From Kalmusia sp. IMI 367209 (Eukaryota; Ascomycota; Dothideomycetes; Pleosporales; Didymosphaeriaceae), in contig JAPEUQ010000004.1 in assembly GCA_027946365.1 (NCBI GenBank), positions 3,410,001-3,474,000 of the forward strand: a stretch of DNA of 64,000 nt, read 5' to 3'. The position numbers and the translations under genes were made by a program. This document shows, piece after piece, positions 46,202-58,450 of this stretch (the stretch's first letter is position 1; every line of letters begins with the position of its first letter). Under the pieces are notes generated by a model. The model had not been told where the DNA came from, ran no database searches, and saw only the letters and a program-made list of their open reading frames with translations.

Positions 46202-48294
46202 TTGGGTGGAAATACATCACGCGTCATTTGCCATTTAACTATTACTGAGCGCTGCCTGCTATAACTCAAGGTCCCTGCAGAGTCTTTGCAGGCGCTTTAC
46301 TGATTAATAGTCGTTTACGATCATTCAATGTTCATTGTTCCTTGACGAGGTAACCTATCCACGGAAGTGAAGACTTAGCATTGCGCATAGCGATTCATTC
46401 ATCAGTAAAGACATACCGTTACGGTTCATGTATCGGTGTGTTAAATGTGTTACAAATAAGTCTTGACTTCCGTGATTTAATCTTTATAGCGCTACTGAAT
46501 ATTATTGTCAAGTTGCCTTCGATGCTTCTCATTGAGACGCAATTCCAACTCTTCCTCCCATGGACAAGTCTGCACTTCACACGCATTCTCATGCGTATAC
46601 TTACAAGCGAGAATTGAACAGCGAGAAATATGTATAATTATAGCATAGCTTTTCGCCCCCTTTCCCTTTTCTGCTTCAAGGGTAATAAAAGTTTTTATCA
46701 ACAATGTAGCTATGGGTTGATTTTGATGGCGGATCGTCGTGTGTCCAAAATTGGAGCTTGGAATGTCGCTGACCCTCCTTGTTAGAACTGGGAGCTAACA
46801 TAACATATCCTAGGTAAATCTACTCATAATAAGTCTTTCGCCATTGGGGTGGCATAAGTCACCGCTTCGAGACAAGATACTGGCTGAATTTGCATTATTA
46901 GTTGAATGAATCATTCGACCATGTAAGCGAACCAGATGGCACACAGGGTTCGTCTGAGACGGGGCGATCAGTCGCAAGTAGAAATGCTATAATGGCAGTT
47001 GTGCGAAGTGCCACGATTGTGGTTGCCGTGGAAAGACCAATGAGACGCTCGAGATTATGCCAACAACAAGGGCCTATGCCGTATAAGTAGATGCCGCATG
47101 CGCTGCAGCGGGGCCATAGCATACCATGAACCTTGGCGTGTGAAAAGTTACCTTTTCAGCCTGTGATGATGCTGTGTATCCACTCAGCTGTTGCTGACTT
47201 TTCCGATCGGTAGCACATTCCACCTTGGACCGTCCACAGTGTAGCATCATATCGTGCTATCGACGGTGGATCAATATTAAAGTTCGGCGAATTCGTGAAG
47301 GTAACGAGTCAAGTTGTTTGCCGCCAGTCGATATGCTAGACTGCTGGTAGATCCCGCCCACAGGCCAAATCGGGAAGTAAGTGGGTCTTGAAAAGGCTGA
47401 CTGGCTGGTAGTACTTGTGGCTCGATTGGGATTGCCCAAGACGGACGATCGACGTCCGCATCAGCTCAACATAGCTGCATCATCTCATTGCTCCCGTGCT
47501 TCTGGGAATTAGCAATACACGCGATGGGTCATGTGAATGGAGGAAGCGCTTATGGCCGTCTCGCTTAATGTGAGAGAAGTTCAGAGTCGACCAGGATCCA
47601 AATCAAAACTTGGAGAAAACGACGATTGGGATGGACACGGTGCTTGTGCGCGCGCAGCGAAGTAGCACCATGCACATGTGTACATAAAGACGCGATTGTA
47701 GGAGCGGGGAAGGATTTGATAAGTACTGTGGGGTTCGGTCCGCACAGCGATCGGCATAGGCGTTGCCCGGCCCAGCTAGCAATGCTTCACCCGTGCGCGC
47801 CATGCAGCCATCCATCAGCTGAAGCTCCCGATTGCGCATCTGGTGAGCTCGCACAGCAGCGCTGGTCGACGCCTCCTCTCCACTTTGCTCGTCTCGCATC
47901 GCACACCTCACCGCCATGCCTGTCGTCCTTCGCACCTGTCCGTGCTGTGCGATGCAGCAGGCGCCGTCATTGGCAAAGCGTCCACCCCTCTTCGTCTGGC
48001 ACCATGCTTGACGACGCCTGACAGGCCGATCATCGAATGACGCTCTCTGCAATGCTCTGTTTGTATATCGATGAAGCTGTGGAGTGGCGCGTAGCTACTC
48101 CCGCCGCACAGCATCTCCGCATCAGGCTCGTGCCTTCCAGGTCGCCGTCCTGCCTTCCACAACCGTATAACCTTCAATCCCCCTCGCGCACTCTCCCCTT
48201 CGTCTCCCTCTCCTTTTTTCAATAGCATCTACAACTAGCTTCTTCTGTCGTCTTCGTTTCCTACGTACTGATATTGACTCGAGAGCCTAACAGA
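46202..48294. other. intergenic
   Basis: About 2.1 kb upstream of the Ppo gene. Open frames on both strands around 47.6-48.05 kb overlap and lack family features. The last 150 bases are CT-rich, as is common before fungal start codons. Confidence 0.45.
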
Positions 48295-51200
48295 ATGCCG
48301 AACCAGCTTAGATCGCTGTTCGGCACCATTAGGAAGAAGCCGACGCGAGCGCCGGATGGACGCTCTGCAGAAGCTGCCAACGGCAATGCCAATCGCACAA
48401 AGACCAGCATCGGCTACGATCTCGCAAATTTAGGCCTCAAGAATGCCAAAACCATTGTCGAAGCCATCCCAACCCTAGCGAGCGGAGAGCCAATCGACGA
48501 CAAAGAGCTACTCCTTGAACACGGCGTCTCGATGCTGCAGGGAATGCCATTGAACAGCAGCCTCAGCGAGAAGATTTCGGACGGCTTCATCACCATGCTA
48601 TGGAACGACCTGCCCCACCCACCACCCACACTTGCTGGTCCAGAATCACGCTACCGCCGACATGATGGTGGTGGGAACTGCCCCTGGGACCCAGAGATGG
48701 GCAAGGCTGGGTCGCCTTACGCCCGTAACGTCCCACCGCTAAAGCCCAAAGGTCCCAACCTGCCCAACGTGGAAGACGTATACGAGGCTTTGCTCAAGCG
48801 TGAAGGGCCATTCCGGAAGCATCCTTCTGGCCTGAACCGTCTGTTCTTCTCGTTCGCGACCGTTGTAATTCACGAATGCTTCCAGACATCGAGATCGAAT
48901 CCGTGGATCAACGAGACTTCCAGCTACGTTGACCTCGGGACCCTTTATGGTAATACTGAGAAAGAGCAGAAGCGCGTGCGTACCTACGAGAATGGCCTCA
49001 TATATCCAGATTCAATAGCGTCCGAACGAATCATGATGATGCCCCCGGGCGTCGTGGCGGTCCTCTTATTGTTCTCCCGAAACCACAATCACATAGCTGA
49101 GAATCTCTTGACGATCGACGAAAGCGAAAAATACAAGCCATGGGCTGAGCTGGATGAAGCAGGGAGGAAGTGGTAAGTCTCACTTGACGGTACCAGACAT
49201 GCGAATCTAACATGTTTTTAGGCAAGACGAAGATGTTTTTCAGCTCGCGCGCAACATCAACGTCGGATTCTTCGCCTCTGTTGTTCTGCGTGACTATGTT
49301 GCAGCTATCCTGAATACTCCTCGAGCCAACTCAGAATGGTCTCTTGCCCTAGGGAAAGAAATCAAAGAGCGCGGTACTCGAGTTCAGCGTGGCACCGGCA
49401 ACCTCGTTTCCGTTGAGTTTGCTGTTCTCTACCACTGGCATGCCGCCTTGAGTGCAGCCGACGATAAGTGGATGCAAGATATCATCCGGGACGTGTATCC
49501 AGATTATGATTCCCTACAAGATGTCACTGTTGACATGTATCACAACATGATGAAGACGTATGGGCATAAGCTCATGAATACAGAGGCAAGGACGTGGACG
49601 TTTGGAGGCCTCCAACGCGGACCGGACGGACGCTTCGACGATCAAAAACTTGCGGACCTCATTAAGGGTTGCATCGAAGAACCTGCTCATGCATTCGGTG
49701 CCCGTGGAACTCCCCAAAGCCTGAAGATTGTAGACATTATGGGCCAATTACAAGCGCGTAATGTCTTTAATGTCTGCACACTGAACGAGTTCCGCCGTTA
49801 CCTGAATCTGAAACCGTATGAAACATTCGAGGACTGGAATCCCGACATCACGGTTGCTCGAGCAGCAGAGCTTCTGTACGGTGACATTGAGAACATGGAG
49901 CTTTATCCTGGATTGATGGCTGAGTGCGCGAAACCCTTCATGCCCGGCAGTGGAGTGTGTCCAGGTCAGACGACTGGTCGGGGTATCCTTGACGATGCCG
50001 TGTCTCTGGTTCGAGGCGATCGATTTTTGAGTTACGATTTCAACAGTAACACGTTGACGCAGTGGGGTGCTGCTAAGCTTCAAGAACCTGGTGGAGGCTC
50101 TTATGGAGGAGTGCTCCCCAAATTACTTTTCAATGGTCTTCCAGGAGCTTTCACGGGTACCTCATCGTACGCGCTTCTTCCATTTTATACGCCAGATGCT
50201 GCCAGGGATATCCTCAAAGGGAATGACGCTCTTCATCTATACGAATTGAGTCGGCCACCGAGCGATCGCGAAATCTTCAGTATTCAGACGAACGAAGGTT
50301 GCAAAAAGGTCTTCGAGGATCATGCTAGCTTCCGCACTATGTACCAAGCGGCCATTCGCAATATTACCGATGGCACCGAGTTCATGATCGGCTGGGATGA
50401 GCCAAAACGTCATGATCCGCGGTCCGAGACCTTGCATAAGGTGTTCTTCGAAGATGGCTTTGAGAGGAACGTTGCGAGTTTCTTTGCCACTAACGTTCAG
50501 AAGCTCATTCAGGAGAATTCGCTTCCTAGCGTGAAAGGTAGAAAGTCGATCGACATCGTCCGGGATGTGACAAACATTACACCGATCCTATGGCTTGCCG
50601 ACCGTTTCGCTCTTCCTTTGAAAACTAAAGAGCATCCACGCGGGGTCTTGTCTATCTATGAGACTTTTACCGCATATCTAGCCCTTTTTATCTACCAAAG
50701 CTTTAACATTCTCCCTGGAAATGAGTGGAGACTGCGCGAGGGTGCAACGAAAGCTGCAGAGCCATTGCGAAAGATCTTCGAGGCCCACTTAAAGACACAG
50801 CAAGGCATCACAGAAGGTATAGTGGACTGGCTAGCTAAGGGAAGTGCGTTCGAAGTCGGCCCAACTGCAGACCGCTTTTACCACGCTCTCAACGATACCA
50901 AACTTCCACTTGACGACCTTGTCGCCGACTGCATCGGTATGAGTACGCCTGTTGCCGGCAATCTTACACAGCAAGCTTCGCTTCTAATCGACCTCTACTT
51001 ACGGCCTGAGTACGAAGAGTCCAAGAAGCGCATCATCGAGCTGGCGCAAAGCAATGACGCAGCCTCCGAGAAAGAGCTCCAAGGCTTCGTATTCGAGGGC
51101 ATACGCCACGCAGGTGTTGTGCCAGGCCTTCCTCGCGTCACGACCCGCGACGTGACCATCTTGGACGGCGTGCGTGGGTCCGTCAAGATCCCAGCCGGCC

Positions 51201-51532
51201 ACACGGTTCTCATCGCAACCTCAAAGGCCGCCATGGATCCCCTTGCATTCCCAGAGCCTGAGAAGATCAACCCACATCGACCCTTCAAAGACTATACGCT
51301 CTTCGGCCACGGTTTGCATTATTGTTTCGGAACTCGACTTGTAGGTGCCTCCCTTGCTGCGACTTTGCGCGAGGTGTTCAAGTTGAAAAACGTGCGACGC
51401 GCCCCTGGTAAGCAGGGGAGGTTTGCTGTTGTCGAGCATGACATAGCCGGTGTGACATTGAAGAAGTATCTGGATGCTAGCTCGAGGGAGTCGCCAGTTC
51501 CAACGAGTTTGACGCTGCACTATGATGAGTAG
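48295..51532 (+). CDS. Ppo-type fatty-acid dioxygenase-cytochrome P450 fusion (psi factor-producing oxygenase/linoleate diol synthase)
   Basis: Bifunctional oxylipin enzyme. A peroxidase-like dioxygenase oxidises linoleic or oleic acid to a hydroperoxide, and the P450 half isomerises it to a diol; the products control sporulation in aspergilli. Exons 48295-49172 and 49222-51532 give 1062 residues; the 49-base intron restores Trp293 (RKWQDEDVF). Dioxygenase: distal His193 in VVIHECF, the motif SSYVDLGTLYGN, catalytic Tyr363 and proximal His366 in LYHWH. P450: ExxR helix in FEGIRHAG, and the haem-thiolate loop FGHGLHYCFG with Cys994. All these residues are present, so both halves may be active, although the haem loop differs from the usual FGxGPHxCLG. 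The length is usual for the family. ATG 48295 is the first true ATG. The gene sits between two HET fusion genes. Confidence 0.92.
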
Positions 51533-52193
51533 GGCGCATCATGTTCTTCCGAGCAGCGCGATTCTTCGTCCGCGCAGTCTTGCTCTACGCCTGAGCAGTG
51601 CGGACGTTCCTCGTCTGAGCAAGACGGTTTGAATTGTCCTAACCAGTATGACTCTCAACCAAACGTAGTAGAAACATCTGGCGTATCCTGGGGAGATTGG
51701 ATGTGGGATTGGTTGCGGTAATGGCAATGGGTACGGCTCACCAAGTTGTTATAGAGCAGTACTGAGAATGTATTATTTCCGTTCTTCATAACTGTTGCAA
51801 AGTGATCCCTGAATACTGAGATCGTATCGAATCGGCTGAAGCCACATGTGGTCGTTGTAGCCAATAGGATTGGCGTTGGCAGTGTGGCGTCCAAAGTGGC
51901 TGTGCTGTCAGGCAGCAACGCTCAGCCGAGTTGTTCAGCTGTCATGGGCCACACACAAAGGCTCGGGCCGCGTGTTGAACGTAAGCACGCTCTTTAGAGC
52001 GTCTTCGCAAATTGCCTACTACTTGAGGAAATTGCAAGACAGGTTTTATGTAGCTTTAAAGCGCTCTGCCTGGTTCCACTAGACTACAGACTTAAGCCAC
52101 CTAGTTCGCTACAAGAAATTGTTTTCTGTGTATCTTTCACAATATTCGTGCAAGTCCACCTATCAGTACGCCAGAACGAAAGCCTTCGTTGAA
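51533..52193. other. intergenic
   Basis: 660 bases between two plus-strand genes; promoter of the zinc-HET gene. No defined element recognised. Confidence 0.5.
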
Positions 52194-55100
52194 ATGGATG
52201 TAAATGAGTTGAGTGCGACGACGGGTGCCGACCCTGGAATTGAAAGTGGGGAAGTTCGGATATCAGACTCAACGCACAAAGGCACTATCGACACAACGAA
52301 TCCCCCGTCACCAAGCCACTATCCCGAAGAAAAATCCTCTTCTATTTCGATGTCGTCGCCATTTGGACAATGGCCCAAGGACTACCGCGCACCACCGCCT
52401 GCTTGCTACAAGTGTCGTCAGCGGAAAGTCGAGTGTATTGGGAAGTCTTATCTTTGTAAGCGCTGCCGTCGGGATGAGAGGTTGATGGAAATAGGCTGAT
52501 GAAGTGCAGGCGCATACTACAAGCCGAAGACTGTTTCGGATCTGGGGACACCGGCGTCAAACGCGAGGGCACCTGTTCATCTCGAGAACGACAAGGAATC
52601 TCGAAATGAGGCAGGAGGTGCGGGACTGGTAGAGCCAGATAAGCTAAGTCCATCTAGTCAGGATGTTGGGCGCGAAAAGGGTCTCTCATTTTCGCCATAT
52701 ATCCGAAATCCGAGGAGAAGGCGAGTCGTCCCGGTGCGGGGTTGCTACAGGTGTTGGCAGCAGAAAAGGGCATGCAATCCGAGGAGACCTTCATGTAAGT
52801 ATGTGTGAAGGGTAATTTATTCTGTGGTTAATGAAAAGTAGGTGAGCGTTATGACCCGAATTATGCAGAGAATGCAAATGAACATGAGACTGAGAAACAC
52901 GAAGAGTCTGGTGAAGCAAAGCGTCTGAGAGTATCGGGCGTGCAGACCATCGACCGACAGATACATGAGGCGGTCGTGGTACCATCTGTCGAAAGCACAG
53001 CAAACGACCAATCAAGTCACGACAAGGAGAGCAGTGGAGATATATCCAATCCAGCGAAAGAATTCTCATATCTAACACAACTGTCACCCGAGGTTTTCAC
53101 AAAATCAACCGGACAGATGCAACAGCTCGAATCCTCGACAGTAGCTCTTAGCCGCATTAAACACTCTGATGAAGAGTCTGAGGAAGTGGTAAGCGAGAAA
53201 ATAACATATCGCATGAAAACCTACCCTGTCAATTGGGAAAAAGTCCCACCTGTACGGTGGCGAATATATCAGCGGTGAAGAATTCGGGTTTGAAGCAAAG
53301 TCCGAAGACCCTCAACAGACTGAAAAACCGAGGCAGCTGGAAATGAAGTCGATGTTATTAGCGGATAGTCAAGTTCAGCGGAAGGACGCCCTTCATGAGA
53401 TTTCTGACGAAAACCCTTATGAAGCTAGTATACCTAGCCGACAACACGTGTCCAAAGATCTCGGACTTAACACACATCTGCCGCTAACCGCACCCTCACA
53501 TAAGAAACCCGACGATGTTGCAGAACAAGTAAAGGAATTGAAACTTTTGAAAGCAAACCCGTACGGCGAAGGAGATGGCGAAGAAATTAGCAACGCTTCG
53601 GAAGCACCTTATGGAAGTAACCATCTGAAAGAAAAACCCGGTCCACCAAAGTTAAACCTCAAACCATACACCAAAGATAATATTTCCTGGGAAATGAGGA
53701 AGCAGCAGTTTGACATTGAGAGCAAAAAACAGTACGATGCGAAATTTGACGAGCCCGAGACGGGTCTTTCTCCGACGTCTGGTCAGCGAATCCGGCTGGG
53801 AGACGCTTTATCTGATGATCTTACAGAGCTTGAGAGACGCCAAATGGCTGCACAGAGAAAAGAAAATTATATGAAACAAGTCTACCAAGAGAAGATGATG
53901 CGAGAAAGAGCCTCCACGGAGAATGAACATCTTACTCCAGGTAAGTTCACCGTAAGCCATATGTTCGTTTTGAGATTGACAAATAGGATATAGCCCTTGC
54001 AGAATCGCGTTTGAGTGAAGAGCAAACCGCAAAAATCGCTCGCTCTACGGGCTATATGCTCGAACCTGCTCTATCACAACCAGGTGAAACTATTGATAAT
54101 AACACCTATTATAAGAGCTACGTTCCATTACACGAGTCTAGTATGGTTAAGGGAAACCGAACGAGAAGACCAAAATCTAAAGTATCATGTTGGCAGTGTA
54201 AGAAACTGCATTTAAGGTGCGATGGAGTGAAGCCTATTTGTAAGTTATCTTGAGCGGATATCTGTTTTATCGAAGGTGCTGACTTGTGAAGGTAAATCAT
54301 GTGAAAAGAGTGGCTCGCGTTGCGGTTTCTCCGAATCTTACAAGCAAGAGATAAGGATTCCCCAACAACTTGACTACAGCATGGTTCAAAGATGGCGCAA
54401 ACATTGCGAAGCTACCCACGGAGATTGCTGTACTGATCGACACTCCGAATTTCTAGCACAGCAGCTGGACACTCTTAATCTCGTGGATACAATTGGGGGA
54501 CACCTGGTGACACTCCCGACGTCAACTCCGTTCATTGCGCTTTCATACGTCTGGGGAAATGTCACAACCTTAAAGGCAGAGAGAAACAATATCAAACAAC
54601 TAAGGGAGCATGGAGCGCTCTTTCGTGAGCCTTACGCATCAGCTCTTCCGGATACGATTCGCGACGCTATGCATGTCGTGCGAGCATCGGGTGAGCGATA
54701 CCTTTGGGTTGACTGTCTGAGCATCGTCCAAGATGCAGAGAAGGAGGAAATGGACAGGATGCTGAAAGCAATGGCTCGCATCTATGCAAGCGCAGAATTC
54801 ACGATCGTAGCGGCAAAGGGCGATAATGCCAACTATGGGCTTCGTGGTGCTGGAGGACCGTCTCAAGATCGAGAAACATCTGCGCTGAAGGCTGACTTGA
54901 TAAAAGATGGGAGAAACGGCTTTCCGTGGCTCTCGCGATGGGCTTCTCGAGGCTGGACTTTTCAAGAGACGCTGTTCTCACGCCGTTTGTTAGTCTTCAA
55001 TACGGGGCTATCATGGGTATGCGGTCGACACATCCGATTGGAAGAACTTGATGGCTCGGATGATGTCATCACCAGCGGTACGAATGAGACCATTATCTGG

Positions 55101-56210
55101 CCAACCGAGCGTCCACATCTTGGCGTTCCCATGGGCATGATGTCTTTGATTCCAGATAAGCCCTCACTTGGACGATGGGGCATGATCATTGAAAACTACT
55201 CATCGAGAAATCTCACGTACGAACAAGACATTAGTCGAGCATTGGCTGGTGCTACGGAAGTTATGTCAGCTACTTTTCCGGGTGGGTTGCACCGAGGTCT
55301 TCCGCTGTTCTTCTTTGATATCGCGTTGTTGTGGCAGCCAGCATCCAATCTAGAACGAAGGCGTGGAGAGCCAAGCTGGTCATGGACAGGGTGGAAGGGA
55401 CGTGTTGATTGCCTCTCGGCGTGGTACCCGTTCTTTGCCAGTGTCTACCGCAGATCTAGCTCCTATACTGATTGGATCGCTATGGCGCCGCTGAGGTCAC
55501 TCGCAACGTGGAGACTCCCTTCTACAGACGACACTCAGACCGTGAACAACAAGGATTTCAATGGCTTCTACAACTATCAGGCCATACGATCAATTGAAAA
55601 TGACACCCCACCTACGGGATGGACTAGGCATTCTCATCCTCAAGGGGACTACTTCACCGATCTCCATTTCGCAAAGACTGGATTCCAGTTCGCATTTCCG
55701 CTGCCGACCAAAGACCAATTTGAACAAAGCCCCAGGATACTAAGTTCTTCTATTTTACTGTGCACAGCGCCCATAGCGACCCTTTCTCTTAGCTCAGCCA
55801 TGATCTCACCGTCTCAAGAGACACTGGCGCAACTGCGCCATGATACACAACCTACAGTTTTCTCGCTAATGCATCATAACGCATCAATCGGATCGCTTGT
55901 GGTGCACTCCAGCGCGGAATTCGAAGCTCTTGCAGGCCGCTCCTGCAGGCTAATTGCGATTTCCGAGGGCGAATTGGTCGACTTCAATCGCGCGTACGAG
56001 CACCCTCTTCTAGCGTATTATTTTGTATCTCAGGGTTGGCACGATGAAGAAGTATTCAACTCGCTTCCAGATCTCGAGGATCGCAGATTTTACAACGTTC
56101 TTTGGATCGAACACGAGGATGGTCTGGCTTATAGAAAGGGATTGGGCATGGTGTCGAAGCGTCACTGGGATGCTCTCGGCGCCAAGGTCGAGACGGTCAA
56201 GCTCGGATGA
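52194..56210 (+). CDS. HET-domain protein with three N-terminal zinc-cluster (Zn2Cys6-like) modules
   Basis: Six exons: 52194-52455, 52510-52794, 52842-53188, 53244-53940, 54003-54239 and 54292-56210; 1248 residues. Module 1 has Cys71, 74, 81, 88 and module 2 has Cys166, 169, 176, 183; both match the first half of a Zn2Cys6 cluster (CX2CX6CX6C) but lack the last two cysteines. Module 3 is complete (Cys593, 596, 603, 610, 613, 620; CX2CX6CX6CX2CX6C). All three are cut by a phase-1 intron inside the fourth Cys codon. Between them lie long charged, low-complexity linkers. The HET core begins FIALSYVWGN near residue 690, then YLWVDCLSIVQD and RGWTFQETLFSRR, with a long C-terminal region. The exon 3/4 join is the weak point: donor 53189 is good, but the acceptor could be 53243 (AAAAG) or 53318 (CAACAG), giving 1248 or 1223 residues. 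Confidence 0.8.
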
Positions 56211-56643
56211 ACTGTTCTATTGTTGAATGGCACGAATCTCGGTCCAAATATCCAGCACTGATACGGTAAGGGTGGACGGTAAGAACATCTCTCTATTGGT
56301 AAGTATGGAAGGCTGAGAGGGATGGAAATTACTCGAGTAGGTATAAACTCGCAAACTATTGCCTGGTGTAGAGGAGTGGGCCGTTTTGGAAATGGCTAGT
56401 CCTGTTTAGTCCGGGGCGCGGGCAATCGGGTGTTAGCAGACCCCGCCCAGCAACATGCATACTGTAATTCACTCCTTTCACTCATTTGCGTCCGACCTTC
56501 CGTAGATTCCGATATTGGTCCGCTTCAAGAATAAAAGATCATCGGAAGTTTTCAACATAATCAAATATGCTCAGAATTTTTTCTCATCAAACATACTACA
56601 GTTCACATCCCTTTTCCCCAAAACCATAAAACATATCACAGAC
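56211..56643. other. intergenic
   Basis: 430 bases between the zinc-HET gene and the SDR gene on the same strand. The SDR frame stays open upstream from 56515, but that extension is not family-like. Confidence 0.5.
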
Positions 56644-57648
56644 ATGCCAGGAGGAGACGGAACACCAGTTCACATGGCTAAATTCATCGGCGCCCAGCTG
56701 TTTGGAAAGATTCCTAAACCCACAACGTCTTTTGCAGAGCAGACAGTCATCATCACCGGTTCAAACACAGGACTGGGGTTTGAAGCAGCTAAACACGTCG
56801 TCAGATTGGGATGCACCAAGCTCATAATAGCAGTTCGTTCGCTCGAAAAGGGTGAAGCCGCAAAGGCCTCCATTATCCAAGCAACTCGATGCAGTGCCAA
56901 GGTCATCGACGTGTGGCTTCTCGATCTGACCGACTACAACAGCGTCAAGGCTTTTGCCTCACGTGCAGAACAAGAACTGGATCGCATCGATGTGTTTCTC
57001 TCAAACGCGGCTGTAGCCTCGGTAAAGTGGGATATGGTTCAAGACAACGAGAGAATGGTAGCCGTCAATGTCATCTCGACATTCCTACTTGCTTTCCTCG
57101 TACTACCCAAGCTCAAAGCTACAGCGGCAAAATTCAATACCAAGCCCCGTCTCACTTTCGTCACAAGCGACACGCACTTCCTAGTGGACTTCAAAGAGAA
57201 GGACGCATCCGAGGGCATCTTCAACAGGCTAAACGATAGAGTTCAGTCATTGAAAAACCAGAGCGAACGCTATCCTACCACGAAGTTGATGCAGGTCTTC
57301 CTCGTTCGTGAAATGGCCGCTCGCCTACCCAAGGAATCGACACCAGTCATCATCAATTGTACGAACCCCGGCATGTGCCATAGCGAGCTCTCGCGTGAGA
57401 TAGATGGCATGCAAGTTCGTGTCGCAAAATTCTTGCTCGCTAGGACTTCGGAGGAGGGTTCGCGCAATCTACTTGCTGGCGCGGTTAGTGGGCTGGATAC
57501 GCATGGTGCGTACTTGGACTTGGGGAAGGTTAAGAGGCCTGCGACTGTTGTTGTTGGGCCGGGGGGTGCAGAAACGCAGAAGCGGCTTTATGCTGAGCTG
57601 ATTAATAGACTTGAGAAGATTGCACCGGGCATAAGTTTGAACCTGTGA
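56644..57648 (+). CDS. short-chain dehydrogenase/reductase (SDR)
   Basis: NAD(P)-dependent oxidoreductase with a Rossmann fold, single exon, 334 residues from ATG 56644. Cofactor motif TGSNTGLG is at residues 38-45, followed by AVRSLEKG, where the Arg favours NADPH. DLTDYNSV holds the Asp that contacts adenine. NAAVAS takes the place of NNAG, Ser is in VTSDTH, and the catalytic YxxxK is in RYPTTKLMQ. The sequence resembles retinol dehydrogenase/WW-domain-oxidoreductase-like fungal SDRs, often found beside secondary-metabolism genes. No signal peptide is visible, though the C-terminus is mildly hydrophobic. The substrate is unknown. The upstream in-frame ATG at 56515 would add 43 atypical residues. 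Confidence 0.88.
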   Translation: MPGGDGTPVHMAKFIGAQLFGKIPKPTTSFAEQTVIITGSNTGLGFEAAKHVVRLGCTKLIIAVRSLEKGEAAKASIIQATRCSAKVIDVWLLDLTDYNSVKAFASRAEQELDRIDVFLSNAAVASVKWDMVQDNERMVAVNVISTFLLAFLVLPKLKATAAKFNTKPRLTFVTSDTHFLVDFKEKDASEGIFNRLNDRVQSLKNQSERYPTTKLMQVFLVREMAARLPKESTPVIINCTNPGMCHSELSREIDGMQVRVAKFLLARTSEEGSRNLLAGAVSGLDTHGAYLDLGKVKRPATVVVGPGGAETQKRLYAELINRLEKIAPGISLNL

Positions 57649-58450
57649 AGGGTATGGATGATGAGTTCTATCTCTTATTATCATGATAATGTAAATGCTG
57701 CCTGTTCATCGAGTCAAATTGAATTCTCAGTTCATCAAACGCTTGAGATGAATGTTAATCGTGACTACTGAATGCACCGAAGGCAATGCTTAGGCAATCC
57801 TGAAAGAAGAGAAAAATTAAGAGAGTGAGAGAGCGAGGCACGTACAGAACGATCACTCATCATGCAATACGCTATAAACTTGCACGCAGAAGAATCGTGG
57901 ATAGAAAACTGCCCGTGCTTTCTCGCTACTAGTTTTGATATACAATCTAATACACTATTGTCTTATTATGTAAAGCGCGAGAGGAGGCAATGTAACTCTC
58001 TTTTTTTTTTGCTCAGGTTATAGAAGCCAGTCGCAAATTGAATATGATGATAAGCTAAAATGCAAACATAGATAAGCTGCTCATTACTGTAGGGTCAGCA
58101 ACAGGTCTCTCACCACCTGTCCAGACCTCAAAAGAGATTCAATTCGAACTATCTGTTTAGACAACTTGTTCAACACGATGAGAGGGAAGTCTCTACTACT
58201 GGCGGTTACGCTAACTGAAACTATAAAAGACTTCTACTACACAACCTATCATAACCCTCTACGCTCTTATCTCTTACCATACCCGTTTAAGGCTCATACT
58301 GTCTCATCATAAATATACTAGCCTTCTCTAACTTCAAGCATCTTATAACTATTCTTAATTAGATACGCGATCTTCTCTAATTGGAGTGGACCCTAAGGCC
58401 GGAACAACGGATATAGACTTTTTTGAGCTCATTGTGGATCTATTTATTCC
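57649..58450. other. AT-rich intergenic, possible RIP-affected sequence
   Basis: 800 bases. The segment from about 58160 to 58450 is strongly AT-rich with many TA dinucleotides and pyrimidine-rich runs, which is what repeat-induced point mutation leaves behind in ascomycetes. No coding frame and no element boundary are seen. Confidence 0.4.

Noticed and set aside
47603..48052. 149-codon minus-strand frame and its plus-strand counterpart
   Set aside because: Low-complexity, Arg/Cys-rich translations without motifs in the Ppo upstream region.
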